Source: Cyanobacteria bacterium K_Offshore_surface_m2_239 (lineage in GTDB: Bacteria > Cyanobacteriota > Cyanobacteriia > PCC-6307 > Cyanobiaceae). From it: 40,866 bases of DNA. The notes beneath the pieces are model-generated. The model searched no databases. It was not told the origin of the DNA and saw only the letters and a list, made by a program, of their open reading frames with translations. Below, piece by piece: positions 26,008-35,302 of the stretch (its first letter is position 1; each line of letters starts with the position of its first letter). The translations under genes were made by a program, and so were the position numbers. Location: the NCBI GenBank assembly GCA_016882305.1, contig VGQX01000008.1:1-40866 (forward strand). The letters run 5' to 3'.

Positions 26008-27024
26008 ATGCGCGTCCTCCCCCCGTCCTGTCTTCCGTCGCTGCTGGTGTTGTCGTTGGCGTTGATCGGAGCACCGATCACGGCGGCGAGTCACGCCCGT
26101 GGAGCCTGGCGAGGGCATGCGTTGATCCAGACCCGAGGTCCATCGCTGCGGCCGGGGTCGGCCCTGGGCGACAGTCAGGTGCCTCTGGAGCGGGCGGAGG
26201 AGGGGGACACCCCTGTGCTGTCCTTTCGCTCCCAAAGGGGCCCGGTGCGTCTGTTGCTTGACACGGGAGCCGCCTCCACCATGGTGACGTCGGCTGTGGC
26301 GCAACGGCTTGGCCTCTCTCAACGCCGCCTGGCGCCTGAGCGATTTTCCCTGGCCGGCGGAGGGGTGACCTGTGCCGCGCAGTCGTTGTTCAGCGCCCGC
26401 CTGCCTCCTCTTCAGCTCCCCGGGGAGCCGGGACGACCAGGCTTCCGGCTGGCGGGTGCGGAGGCCTTGGTGATCCCTGGACCCGCGCTGCCCCGGGGGG
26501 TGGATGGGGTGCTCGGCGCTTCGGCATTGCGGCAGGTGCCTGTGATGGTGGATCCTGTGGCGAATGTTCTGGCCCTTGGGCCTGCCGCGCTGCGGTGGCG
26601 CCAGACCAGGGTCGCTTCCCCGCGGATCGTTCCATTGGCCTGGCGACGCGGCGTGCCGCTGCTGCCCCTGCGCGTTCGCCCCGCTGCGGGGGGGCTGCCG
26701 ACGACGCTGAACGCCTTGGCGGACACCGGTGCCGAAGGGGTCTTCCTTACAGCGGCGCTCGCGGAACGACTGACTCCGCTCCATCCAAGCCAACCCGCCC
26801 GCCTGGTCGGGGTGTGCGGCTGGCAGGAGGTGAGGCGCCAACACCTGTTTGGTCTGGCCATCGGAGCGGAGACTCTCCCCACCCGGAGCGTGGAGGCGAT
26901 CATCCTGACCAATCCGGTCTTTCCTCTTCTTGAGGTGGAAGCGATTGTGGGTCAGACACTGCTGCGCGAGCATCGACAGCTTTGGCGGCTTGATCTCCAT
27001 CCCCCCCGCTTGGAGCTGTGGTGA
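26008..27024 (+). CDS. retropepsin-like aspartyl protease with two DTGA motifs
   Basis: The 338-residue protein has a signal peptide or anchor (MRVLPPSCLPSLLVLSLALI, ending near ...ITAASHA), so it should act outside the cytoplasmic membrane. It contains two retropepsin-type active-site motifs, LLLDTGAASTMV (Asp85) and NALADTGAEGVFLTA (Asp239), each followed by the expected strand pattern (VDGVLGASALR and VEAIVGQTLLR). Two lobes on one chain would make a pepsin-like monomer out of two retropepsin units. The ATG at 26008 is preferred to an upstream GTG at 25981 because it starts the signal peptide. A strong terminator follows at 27040. Substrate is unknown. Confidence 0.85.
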   Translation: MRVLPPSCLPSLLVLSLALIGAPITAASHARGAWRGHALIQTRGPSLRPGSALGDSQVPLERAEEGDTPVLSFRSQRGPVRLLLDTGAASTMVTSAVAQRLGLSQRRLAPERFSLAGGGVTCAAQSLFSARLPPLQLPGEPGRPGFRLAGAEALVIPGPALPRGVDGVLGASALRQVPVMVDPVANVLALGPAALRWRQTRVASPRIVPLAWRRGVPLLPLRVRPAAGGLPTTLNALADTGAEGVFLTAALAERLTPLHPSQPARLVGVCGWQEVRRQHLFGLAIGAETLPTRSVEAIILTNPVFPLLEVEAIVGQTLLREHRQLWRLDLHPPRLELW

Positions 27025-27039
27025 GGCCCGGGGATCACA

Positions 27040-27073
27040 GAAAAGCCCTCGCCAGGGCAAGCGAGGGCTTTTC
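27040..27073. terminator. perfect bidirectional-type terminator after the protease gene
   Basis: GAAAAGCCCTCGC (27040-27052) and GCGAGGGCTTTTC (27061-27073) are perfect 13-base complements around an 8-base loop. A/T runs at the stem base make it usable on both strands: it ends the AEC-protease operon and could also stop transcripts from the small minus-strand gene that ends at 27193. Confidence 0.88.
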
Positions 27074-27192
27074 CGGAGCTGCCAGGAAAGGGCGCTCGGG
27101 GCCGACGGGGGGTAAGAGTCGTCGGTATCCAGAGCCTATTTCGAAACGATTTTGTCAGCAGGCCATAGGCACAATCAGAAACAAAAACAGGG

Positions 27193-27351
27193 TCAGGACT
27201 CTTGGCGGCGGAAGGGAGCCCACTGGGCGAGAAGTTGTTCGTGACGAACGAGGGCATAACGGTTCTCCTCGCTGGGCTGGAAACGGTACTGGTCCTTGAG
27301 GGATTCCAGCCGCGCTTCCATGGAGTGGAGAACTGGATGGTTTTCGTACAC
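27193..27351 (-). CDS. small coiled-coil-type protein, 52 residues
   Basis: A short minus-strand frame from GTG 27351 (or ATG 27321) to TGA 27193 encodes MYENHPVLHSMEARLESLKD and then QYRFQPSEENRYALVRHEQL, ending LLAQWAPFRRQES. The regular heptad-like helices, strongly polar faces and absence of rare residues mark it as coding, and the wording feels like a conserved small cyanobacterial protein. I cannot name the family. The start is bounded upstream by an in-frame TAA at 27376-27378. It lies between a terminator and the arsS gene on the same strand. The 27352-27578 gap shows nothing else I can support. Confidence 0.6.
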   Translation of the reverse strand: MYENHPVLHSMEARLESLKDQYRFQPSEENRYALVRHEQLLAQWAPFRRQES

Positions 27352-27578
27352 CGCACCTGGGCAACCGGAACAATCTTAACAGAATCGAAAGATCTCAGGA
27401 CTCCGCTGCCCGGCTCCCCGGGGGCCCCTTGGCCCATTCGCCCAAGCGCCATGCGTCCCGAGGGGGAAGCGAGGGCCCTGAAGATCGGTCGTCGCCTTGC
27501 TGGAAGGTCGTCCTCAGATGGGTTGTCGGCCGCTTGGTCAACGGCGTCCAGACTCCACGGTCTCGGAGGTCTGAAGGA

Positions 27579-28604
27579 TCAACCATCCTCCTCGTCGGTC
27601 CTCAAGGCGCCACCGCAGCTCGATCCATGCCCCGCAGTGCAGCCGAAGCAATGGTCGGCCACGGCAATCGCCGAGCCGAGGGGAAGCCCCTCCAGCAGAT
27701 CCCTGAGATGGCGTCCCGCAGCCGCGGGCATGGCCAGCATCTGGTTGAAATCACAGTCGTAAAGACGCCCCTGCCAATCCACGCTGATCAAGCCGCGACA
27801 CATCACATGGTTCAGATTCTCCGGGGAGTGACTGTCTCGAAGCAAGTCTCGGTAGCGATCCAGGGTGCCCTCCCGTCTCAACTGGTCTGCGAACCGTTGA
27901 ATGGGCATGTTCGTCAGCACCTTCAACGTGTTGAACACCACGCCGTGCTCCCGTAGCAGGGTGTCTCGGTAGAACGCTTCCAGGCGTTTCTGCGCGGGGG
28001 GAAGGGTGGGTCCCAGAGGGTTGTAGACGAGGTGCAGCGCAAGCCCTGACCGGTCTCGGCCGTAACCCAGACTGTTGAGTCGCCGCAACGCCTCCAGGCT
28101 GCGAGAAAACACGCCCGCGCCCCTCTGACGATCGACGGTTTCCGCCTCGACGCAGGGGAGGGAAGCCACCACGGTGACCTTCTGAGCGGCAAGAAAGGAG
28201 GCCAGATCTTGCTGATCTGGCTCCAGAAGAATGGTCAGGTTGCAGCGGTCGATCACCTCCACGTTCAGCCGTCGCGCCTCCCGCACCAGCTCCCGGAATT
28301 GAGGATGGAGCTCTGGAGCCCCACCGGTGAGATCGAGCGTGCGGAGCCGGAGGGCTTGGAGCACGGCTGGGATCAAGGCCAGCGTGTCCGAGTCCATGCG
28401 CTCCTCTCTCCAGGGACCTGCATCGACATGACAGTGGCGGCAAGCCTGATTGCAGCGATAGCCCAGGTTCACTTGGAGGGTGTGGAGCTCCCCCCTGGTG
28501 AGAGGCGGAAAGGCGGTGGATGGGGAAACGGTGGGCGGGGAGACGGTGACCATCGTGGGCGGGCCTGGGGGCGGGGTCGAGAGGGGATGGAGCGCTCCCG
28601 CCAT
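27579..28604 (-). CDS. arsS: arsenosugar biosynthesis radical SAM protein
   Basis: ArsS-type radical SAM enzymes act in making arsenosugars from methylated arsenic. The 341-residue protein has the radical SAM Cys triad CNQACRHCHV (Cys51, Cys55, Cys58), the substrate-side LDLTGGAPELHPQFRELV, and the family's Cys-rich C-terminus CFGCTAGHGSSCGGAL, which would hold a second cluster. It also has VMCRGLISVDWQGRLYDCDF, with two more cysteines. The frame is open for more than 250 codons upstream, but that part is antisense to a divergent gene; ATG at 28604 or 28553 fits. No arsM methyltransferase gene is adjacent, so it would have to be elsewhere. Confidence 0.88.
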   Translation of the reverse strand: MAGALHPLSTPPPGPPTMVTVSPPTVSPSTAFPPLTRGELHTLQVNLGYRCNQACRHCHVDAGPWREERMDSDTLALIPAVLQALRLRTLDLTGGAPELHPQFRELVREARRLNVEVIDRCNLTILLEPDQQDLASFLAAQKVTVVASLPCVEAETVDRQRGAGVFSRSLEALRRLNSLGYGRDRSGLALHLVYNPLGPTLPPAQKRLEAFYRDTLLREHGVVFNTLKVLTNMPIQRFADQLRREGTLDRYRDLLRDSHSPENLNHVMCRGLISVDWQGRLYDCDFNQMLAMPAAAGRHLRDLLEGLPLGSAIAVADHCFGCTAGHGSSCGGALRTDEEDG

Positions 28605-28652
28605 GCTGATGGGCGGCACAGCAGGATGGGGGGCGATCGCCGCCGATGGGGG

Positions 28653-29090
28653 ATGCCCAAGCAACTCCAGATCGCCAGACCAACTCCGGAAGAGCTGAGC
28701 TTGCAACCCCCCTGGGGCTACAGGCCCATGGCCTGGCTGGGCCTCCTCGTGAGTTGTCTGGCGCTCCCGCTGACGTTGCAAATCATTTTGATCGACCCGC
28801 GCTGGCGGATCGCCAACATCGCTGTTGGGGCGGGAGGGGTCCTGCCTGTCTCGATTGTGGGCATCATTGCCTTCATCGCATTGCTGCGCTGGCTGCACTG
28901 GGGACAGATCCTTGCCATCGTGGCCTTGTCGCTGAGCCTGGCCCTCTCCCTTCCCTACGGAATCGTGAGACTCGTCATGGTGGAGCCCGGTCGCCTGCTG
29001 GTGGCTGTGGCGGCGCCGCTGGCCTGGGCGCTGAACGTGGCCGCCCTTGTGTTCTGGTGTCGGCCTGGGATCCGCGCGTATCTGCGCTGA
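28653..29090 (+). CDS. small polytopic membrane protein
   Basis: The 145-residue product has a short cytoplasmic start (MPKQLQIARPTPEELSLQPP) followed by about four hydrophobic helices: MAWLGLLVSCLALPLTLQII, VGAGGVLPVSIVGIIAFIAL, GQILAIVALSLSLALSLPYG and LLVAVAAPLAWALNVAALVF. It is not assigned to a family. The frame is open from 28209, but the upstream half is antisense to arsS, so ATG at 28653 was chosen. The gene starts 48 bases from the arsS start on the opposite strand, so the pair may share a control region. A HIP1 octamer (28633-28640) lies in that gap. Confidence 0.68.
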   Translation: MPKQLQIARPTPEELSLQPPWGYRPMAWLGLLVSCLALPLTLQIILIDPRWRIANIAVGAGGVLPVSIVGIIAFIALLRWLHWGQILAIVALSLSLALSLPYGIVRLVMVEPGRLLVAVAAPLAWALNVAALVFWCRPGIRAYLR

Positions 29091-29183
29091 CGCTTGATTT
29101 CCAACCGTTCTGCGGGAGACAGAGAAGCTGTTGCCGTTGTGACGGTTTCTCTCCTGGTCTTGCCGCCATTGTGTTGCCTCGCT

Positions 29184-29495
29184 ATGAGTCAATGCATGGC
29201 CCTCTCTTCCCATCCATTCGGCACTGCCGTTCCCGCAGGACTGACCGCGTCCAGCTTGCCGCCCCTTTTTGGAAACTCTTCGCGACACCCCTGCCGCTCC
29301 TACCGGCTTGTCGATGCCCGAGGTGAACCTCACCCCGTATTGGACGACGTTTACGACTCCCTGGACGCGGCCTGGACCGAGGCGGTCGGTTGGTGGCAGA
29401 ACCAGAACCACCCCATTCGTGAACCCATCGGCATTGGGGTTGAGGTCAGCACGACCAACGGCGACTGGCGAACGATCCGCTATCCCGGTTCATGA
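29184..29495 (+). CDS. small conserved cyanobacterial protein
   Basis: The 103-residue product has a low-complexity beginning and a well-formed C-terminal half: RSYRLVDARGEPHPVLDDVY, DSLDAAWTEAVGWWQNQN, then IGIGVEVSTTNGDWRTIRYP. That half reads like a lineage-wide conserved domain found in picocyanobacteria; function is unknown. The ATG at 29184 is the first that avoids a hydrophobic extension running back toward the previous gene (frame open from 29094). It lies between a small membrane-protein gene and the amt promoter, all on the plus strand. Confidence 0.7.
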   Translation: MSQCMALSSHPFGTAVPAGLTASSLPPLFGNSSRHPCRSYRLVDARGEPHPVLDDVYDSLDAAWTEAVGWWQNQNHPIREPIGIGVEVSTTNGDWRTIRYPGS

Positions 29496-29559
29496 CAGCG
29501 AGCTCGGGCGTCAGAGTCCCCGGACAGACGCCAGGATTTTCCAGTTGGAGCACAAAAGT

Positions 29560-29602
29560 GTTCTTTCTGCTACAGAGCAAGGGTCCCACGGACATGTCTG
29601 AT
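29560..29602 (+). promoter_or_regulatory. candidate NtcA-activated promoter of amt-glnK
   Basis: GTT-N8-TAC at 29560-29573 fits the NtcA core GT-N10-AC (consensus GTA-N8-TAC) with one change. TCTGAT at 29597-29602 could be the -10. A transcript start near 29608 would put the NtcA site at about -41.5, the class II position, and leave a 29-base leader before the amt ATG. Control by NtcA and 2-oxoglutarate is expected for ammonium transport genes. Confidence 0.55.
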
Positions 29603-29637
29603 GTATCTCGCCGAACATCGACCAAGTCACCTTTCCC

Positions 29638-31447
<1,810 letters not shown>

Positions 31448-31526
31448 CTCACGCTAATCTGCTGGCTCGATTGAATCTCTTTCCTGATCACTCTAAAGAT
31501 CGACAAGAGAAAGGTGTTAAATCAAA

Positions 31527-31553
31527 GGACCGCAACGACGCGGTCCTTTTTTT
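31527..31553 (+). terminator. Rho-independent terminator of amt-glnK
   Basis: GGACCGC and GCGGTCC form a perfect 7-base stem with a 6-base loop (AACGAC), followed by seven T residues. It lies about 80 bases after the glnK stop. Confidence 0.92.
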
Positions 31554-31595
31554 CGGGCTTTCTTCTCCAATCGACAGTCTTTCAGTCTGCTTAGG

Positions 31596-32012
31596 TCAAG
31601 TCAGGCCCCACAGTTTTTTTATTTTCTCTTCTCGAAGTTCCCAGGCATGCTCGCTTGTCGCTATCGCGTGAGGATGAGGTGCAGGCCCCACTCCGCGATG
31701 GGTCATGGTTTCCTCAAGTGCTTCCTTGCATCGACGACTTTCCACCAGCCATTGCTCGACTTGTGAGGAGCCCCCAGCTGCGCTGAGCATTTCCGGCTGG
31801 TTGAGGCAGAGTTCCAGGCTGAGAATATGCTCATCCAACCACACCAGCTCGTACTGCAGCATGGCTGGCGTGCAATCAGCCAAATGCTTCTGATAAGCCT
31901 CCAGATGTAACTTTAATCTCGCCTCCTTCCTGTCAACAGGTTGATCCGAGAGCTGGTTGAGATCGGGCTGGATATGCGTCAGCCTTTGCATGATTTTCCT
32001 GAGATTACTCAT
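31596..32012 (-). CDS. hypothetical helical protein overlapping cysK
   Basis: The 138-residue product is almost entirely helical and polar ([60 protein letters not shown]). No family is recognised and no membrane segment is seen. Its ATG overlaps the cysK stop (ATGA at 32009-32012), so translation is probably coupled to cysK. Its mixed codon usage resembles the cysK region, so it looks like an old partner rather than a recent insertion. No terminator is obvious after it; the amt-glnK terminator lies about 40 bases beyond its end. Confidence 0.66.
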   Translation of the reverse strand: MSNLRKIMQRLTHIQPDLNQLSDQPVDRKEARLKLHLEAYQKHLADCTPAMLQYELVWLDEHILSLELCLNQPEMLSAAGGSSQVEQWLVESRRCKEALEETMTHRGVGPAPHPHAIATSEHAWELREEKIKKLWGLT

Positions 32013-32992
32013 CGTTGCAGGGCTAAACCACTTTCGCTAAAAAGTCCTTCAAAGAGGATGGAACTTAAATAACGCTCTCCGGAATCGGGTAAGACGACCA
32101 CAATCGTGTTTCCCTTGAATTCCGGACGGCCAGCCAAGCGTATGGCGGCAACCGCAGCCGCACCACAAGACAACCCAGCCAAAATACCCTCCTCACGGAT
32201 CAGCCTGCGCGCCATCTGGATCGCATCTTCGTCACTCACTTGCTCCACCCGATCAACCATGGCTAAGTCGAGGTTTTTGGGAACAAAGCCCGCACCAATA
32301 CCCTGAATTTTGTGAGCACCGGGCTGCAGGGGAATGCCCGCGAGCGTCTGAGTGATCACCGGACTGGCTGAAGGCTCAACGGCAACGGAAACGAGGGGTT
32401 GGCCAAGGGTTTGCTTGATGTAGCGACTGACGCCCGTTATGGTGCCGCCGGTCCCGACTCCAGCCACAAAGACATCCACCTTCCCATCGGTATCGGTCCA
32501 GATCTCTGGACCTGTCGTGTCGTGGTGAATCTGTGGATTGGCAGGATTGACGAATTGTTGCAACATCACGTAACGATCAGGTTCGGCCTCCGCCAAATGG
32601 CGCGCGGCCTGGATCGCCCCACTCATGCCAAAACGCCCTTCGGTCAGCACCAGATTGGCCCCATAGGCTGTTAACAGCTTGCGTCTTTCCAGACTCATGG
32701 TCTCCGGCATGGTCAATGTCAGGGGCAAGCCCCGCGAGGCTGCCACGAAGGCCAGCGCGATGCCGGTGTTCCCACTCGTTGGTTCGATCAATTCCTTGCC
32801 AGGACCGAGCAAGCCTTCCTTTTCGGCCTGCCAGATCATCGCGGCGCCAATCCGGCACTTGACCGAGTAGGCGGGGTTTCGGCCCTCGATCTTGGCCAGA
32901 ACCCTCGCCCCACAGCCCTCCGTGACCCGGTGGAGAGCCACGAGGGGAGTCTTGCCGATGGTCAGGCTGTTGTCGCTGAAGATGCCTCCCAT
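32009..32992 (-). CDS. cysK: cysteine synthase A (O-acetylserine sulfhydrylase)
   Basis: CysK makes cysteine from O-acetylserine and sulfide using pyridoxal phosphate. The 327-residue protein has [14 protein letters not shown], the PLP lysine in [15 protein letters not shown] (Lys45), the substrate loop TSGNTG (72-77), the phosphate-binding [14 protein letters not shown], and the C-terminal [14 protein letters not shown]. The frame extends to 33178, but those 62 residues are unlike the family; ATG at 32992 fits. A small helical protein gene is coupled at its end. A sigma70-type promoter candidate sits just upstream on the minus strand. Confidence 0.97.
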   Translation of the reverse strand: MGGIFSDNSLTIGKTPLVALHRVTEGCGARVLAKIEGRNPAYSVKCRIGAAMIWQAEKEGLLGPGKELIEPTSGNTGIALAFVAASRGLPLTLTMPETMSLERRKLLTAYGANLVLTEGRFGMSGAIQAARHLAEAEPDRYVMLQQFVNPANPQIHHDTTGPEIWTDTDGKVDVFVAGVGTGGTITGVSRYIKQTLGQPLVSVAVEPSASPVITQTLAGIPLQPGAHKIQGIGAGFVPKNLDLAMVDRVEQVSDEDAIQMARRLIREEGILAGLSCGAAAVAAIRLAGRPEFKGNTIVVVLPDSGERYLSSILFEGLFSESGLALQR

Positions 32993-33019
32993 GGGGACCA
33001 CCCTGTTCAACCCACAATA

Positions 33020-33048
33020 ATCAGTGCTAGGACCCCGAGCTCTGTCAA
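33020..33048 (-). promoter_or_regulatory. candidate promoter of cysK
   Basis: On the minus strand a perfect TTGACA (33048-33043) is followed after 17 bases by ACTGAT (33025-33020), a weak -10. It lies about 30-55 bases before the cysK ATG, in the 119-base gap between cysK and the divergent ExbB-like gene. Confidence 0.35.
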
Positions 33049-33111
33049 GCACGCTGCCCACAACAAGCTTGGCATGACCCGCATAAAATTGAATGACCCT
33101 CTTGTCTCCGA

Positions 33112-33606
33112 GTGATTCGTGCCCTGAGTGGGCCAGCTGGCTGGATGCTGATCCTTCTTTCCATCTCTGTTCTGACAATCAGTTTTGAGCGCATCCGCTT
33201 CTGGGTGTTGTGGTGGAGACGTCGTCGAGTCCATCGGCAGGATTGGAGCGAGGCGATACGGCAAGGGGCAAAGCACGCCGAGTCCTGGATGACTGAGCGG
33301 GATTTGGAAATGCGGTTTGCTCAATCCTTTTTGGAGGCCGCCATTGTGATTGCCCCTCTCCTCGGACTGATTGGCACGGTGCTGGGCCTCAATCGTCTGT
33401 TGTCATCCATGGGACCCAATTTGCTGCTGCCGGAGGGTGGCGACTTCCATGGATTCGGAGAGATCTTGCTCTCCACCGCCATGGGCCTGGTGGTCAGCCT
33501 GGTGGCGACGGTGACCTGGCATCTGAACAACGGTCTGCGCCAATGGCAACTGGCCCTGTGGCAGAAGGATCTGCGTCGACTGGAGCCGCCGCTTCTGCAC
33601 ACATGA
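33112..33606 (+). CDS. ExbB/TolQ/MotA-family proton channel subunit
   Basis: ExbB subunits form the proton-conducting stator that energises TonB-type systems in the cytoplasmic membrane. The 164-residue protein is short for the family but has the core: an N-terminal helix ([20 protein letters not shown]), [20 protein letters not shown], and [20 protein letters not shown], where the third-helix Thr/Ser region lines the channel. The GTG start at 33112 is the first possible and lies in the gap with cysK. It overlaps the next gene by four bases (ATGA at 33603-33606). It is the first gene of a four-gene coupled operon. Confidence 0.85.
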   Translation: MIRALSGPAGWMLILLSISVLTISFERIRFWVLWWRRRRVHRQDWSEAIRQGAKHAESWMTERDLEMRFAQSFLEAAIVIAPLLGLIGTVLGLNRLLSSMGPNLLLPEGGDFHGFGEILLSTAMGLVVSLVATVTWHLNNGLRQWQLALWQKDLRRLEPPLLHT

Positions 33607-33983
33607 ATCTCGCTTATCAATCTCTTCTCCTGCTGGTTTTGTTCGTCAGCGAAGCCGTGGCTCTCCTTCCCCTTTTCCTCAGAGGAACGCCGACGCCCGC
33701 TCTGCACTCCCCGATCCCAAGCCCGGCCCTGGTCGATGGAGGGCCGCCCCTCTGGCTGGTGGAAACACCACAAGGGCAGTGGAGCGTCAATGGAGACAGG
33801 TTGTCATCGACGGATCTGGGGCTTTTTTTGCAACGTCGTAAGCCCCTGCAGCGGGTTCACTACCTGCCGTCCGATGCCCTTTCGTTCGAGAAAGTAAGTC
33901 GATCAATGCGCTGGCTCAAAAAACAATCCCAGGCTCCTGTCGTGCTTGAACTGCCATTCGGGGCTCGACCTTTCTCACCATGA
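33603..33983 (+). CDS. ExbD-like protein 1, atypical transmembrane segment
   Basis: The 126-residue product has one N-terminal helix (SLLLLVLFVSEAVALLPLFL) and a periplasmic domain (GQWSVNGDRLSSTDLGLFLQ, YLPSDALSFEKVSRSMRWLK, APVVLELP) whose order fits an ExbD fold. The usual ExbD membrane Asp is not present in the helix; a Glu (residue 17) is there instead and may serve as the protonatable residue. That substitution is inference. Start ATG at 33603 overlaps the ExbB stop, and the stop overlaps the next gene by ATGA. Assignment to ExbD rests on context plus fold pattern. Confidence 0.65.
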   Translation: MNLAYQSLLLLVLFVSEAVALLPLFLRGTPTPALHSPIPSPALVDGGPPLWLVETPQGQWSVNGDRLSSTDLGLFLQRRKPLQRVHYLPSDALSFEKVSRSMRWLKKQSQAPVVLELPFGARPFSP

Positions 33984-34369
33984 GCCGTAGATTTTCAGTG
34001 ATCGGGACCTCCTCTCCCGAAGTCAACGCCATGGGACTGGCCGTTCTGAGCACCATGGCTTGCGCCATTGGTCTGATGACCATTCTGTTAGGCCAGATTG
34101 TGGCCCAACGGCCCGCGCTTCAGGGCGTGATGGTGGTTCATCTCAGTCAGCGCGGCGAGCTCCGCCTTTGGAATCAGCCCATTCATCCACAAGAGCTACC
34201 GTTGGTCTTGGAAAGGCTTCGCTTGCGGCACCAGACTCAGCCTGCCGCCCCTGTGGTGCGATTGGTGCCCGAGGGTGAGGTCCCTTGGGGAGTTGTCCAT
34301 CAGATGCTGGATCGGCTTCGACCGATGGAAGCGAGAGATTCGTGGATCCTTCAGCTGCAGCTGCCGTGA
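33980..34369 (+). CDS. ExbD-like protein 2, no acidic residue in its membrane helix
   Basis: The 129-residue product has a short cytoplasmic start with SSPEVNAMG, one helix (LAVLSTMACAIGLMTILLGQ), and a periplasmic domain (VMVVHLSQRGELRLWNQPIH, PQELPLVLERLRLR, VVRLVPEGEVPWGVVHQMLD), which is the usual ExbD strand-helix order. The Asp expected in the helix is replaced by small or polar residues. Two different ExbD-like chains in tandem may form a mixed dimer. The start overlaps the previous stop by four bases, and its TGA overlaps the GTG of the next gene. Confidence 0.68.
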   Translation: MSRRFSVIGTSSPEVNAMGLAVLSTMACAIGLMTILLGQIVAQRPALQGVMVVHLSQRGELRLWNQPIHPQELPLVLERLRLRHQTQPAAPVVRLVPEGEVPWGVVHQMLDRLRPMEARDSWILQLQLP

Positions 34370-35253
34370 TCTGGAAAAGCATGAGAAGACTGGGCCGCGT
34401 CGGGACTTTATGGGTTGGATGTGTTGTGGCTCTTTTCCTCCATGGACTGGTTCTTTCGTTGCCGCAGTGGCGTGAGCGCCCGCACTCCGAGCCGGAACGT
34501 TTGCAGAGCCGGGACAATACGCCAGAGCTGCTCCAGTTCACGAGCCAGGCGGCCCAGACAGGGCTTGGCGAGAGGGTGACGTCTCCAGGCATTCCTCAGT
34601 TACCTCCACCAAAGCAAGGACAGGCTGTTGCCGTTACCGCACCGACCCGGGAATCCGGTCCGTCGAAGACGGGACGAGCAACGCGGCTCCAAACCCGAAA
34701 CCCGTCTGCACCCCCATCCGTTGCGCTGGGTGGGGATGGTCGACGATCCACCCTGAGGAGGTCCCAACGGTGGCCGATGTCACGAGATCGTCGCGGGGAC
34801 GGAAAAGCATCCAAATCAGACCACCAAATCGGGAATGAGGTTTCCAATGATTGGAGAACAGCCATGGAACGGCTCCAGGCCATCGGTCGACAGAGCCTGT
34901 CGTCTCTGGAGGGGGCGAAGGGGAGCGAGGGATCTACGCCCACGGCGGCATCCCTGGCAATGGCAGAGGACAAAGGAGTCATCCGTTTGGATCCAAATTC
35001 CAGTCTTGGTCTGGCTTATCAATCACTTTGGAACGATGCCACCCCTCAGCGGATCCTGGCGCCAGAGGAATCTGGAAGGCCAATCTCCGGGGTTGAAGTC
35101 CGTCAGGTGTCTTGGCGGAAGGTGCGAGTTGCTGAACTTCCCATTCGTCACGGGCAGATCTTGATCATGGCGGACAAGACGTTCCTATTCTGGTTGCAAA
35201 ATGATCTACTTTATTTCTTGCAGGACTCCCAGTCGGCACAGTCACGTGGTTGA
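34366..35253 (+). CDS. TonB-like single-span protein at the end of the Exb operon
   Basis: The 295-residue product has one N-terminal helix (VGTLWVGCVVALFLHGLVLS) and a long periplasmic region with a Pro/Arg/Ser-rich, low-complexity middle, then a more ordered end (KGVIRLDPNSSLGLAYQSLW, ISGVEVRQVSWRKVRVAELP, QILIMADKTFLFWLQNDLLY). Layout and operon position resemble a TonB-type energy transducer, although I see no clear TonB C-terminal domain; the end may be a different receptor-contact fold. GTG at 34366 overlaps the previous stop (GTGA) and is the chosen start; ATG at 34381 is the alternative. Energy transduction is inferred from neighbours. Nothing recognisable fills the 49-base gap to phoR's end. 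Confidence 0.62.
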   Translation: MIWKSMRRLGRVGTLWVGCVVALFLHGLVLSLPQWRERPHSEPERLQSRDNTPELLQFTSQAAQTGLGERVTSPGIPQLPPPKQGQAVAVTAPTRESGPSKTGRATRLQTRNPSAPPSVALGGDGRRSTLRRSQRWPMSRDRRGDGKASKSDHQIGNEVSNDWRTAMERLQAIGRQSLSSLEGAKGSEGSTPTAASLAMAEDKGVIRLDPNSSLGLAYQSLWNDATPQRILAPEESGRPISGVEVRQVSWRKVRVAELPIRHGQILIMADKTFLFWLQNDLLYFLQDSQSAQSRG

Positions 35254-35302
35254 TTGAGTCGAGTCTTTCGTTTACTGAGAGATATTCAAGCCCAGCCACG
35301 AG

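Noticed and set aside
26952-27452. 166-residue minus-strand frame over the terminator region
   Set aside because: It runs through the strong terminator and the coiled-coil ORF in another frame and has no coding character.
28605-29411. N-terminal extension of the arsS frame to 610 residues
   Set aside because: The upstream codons are antisense to the small membrane protein gene and the following small gene, and lack any ArsS-like domain.
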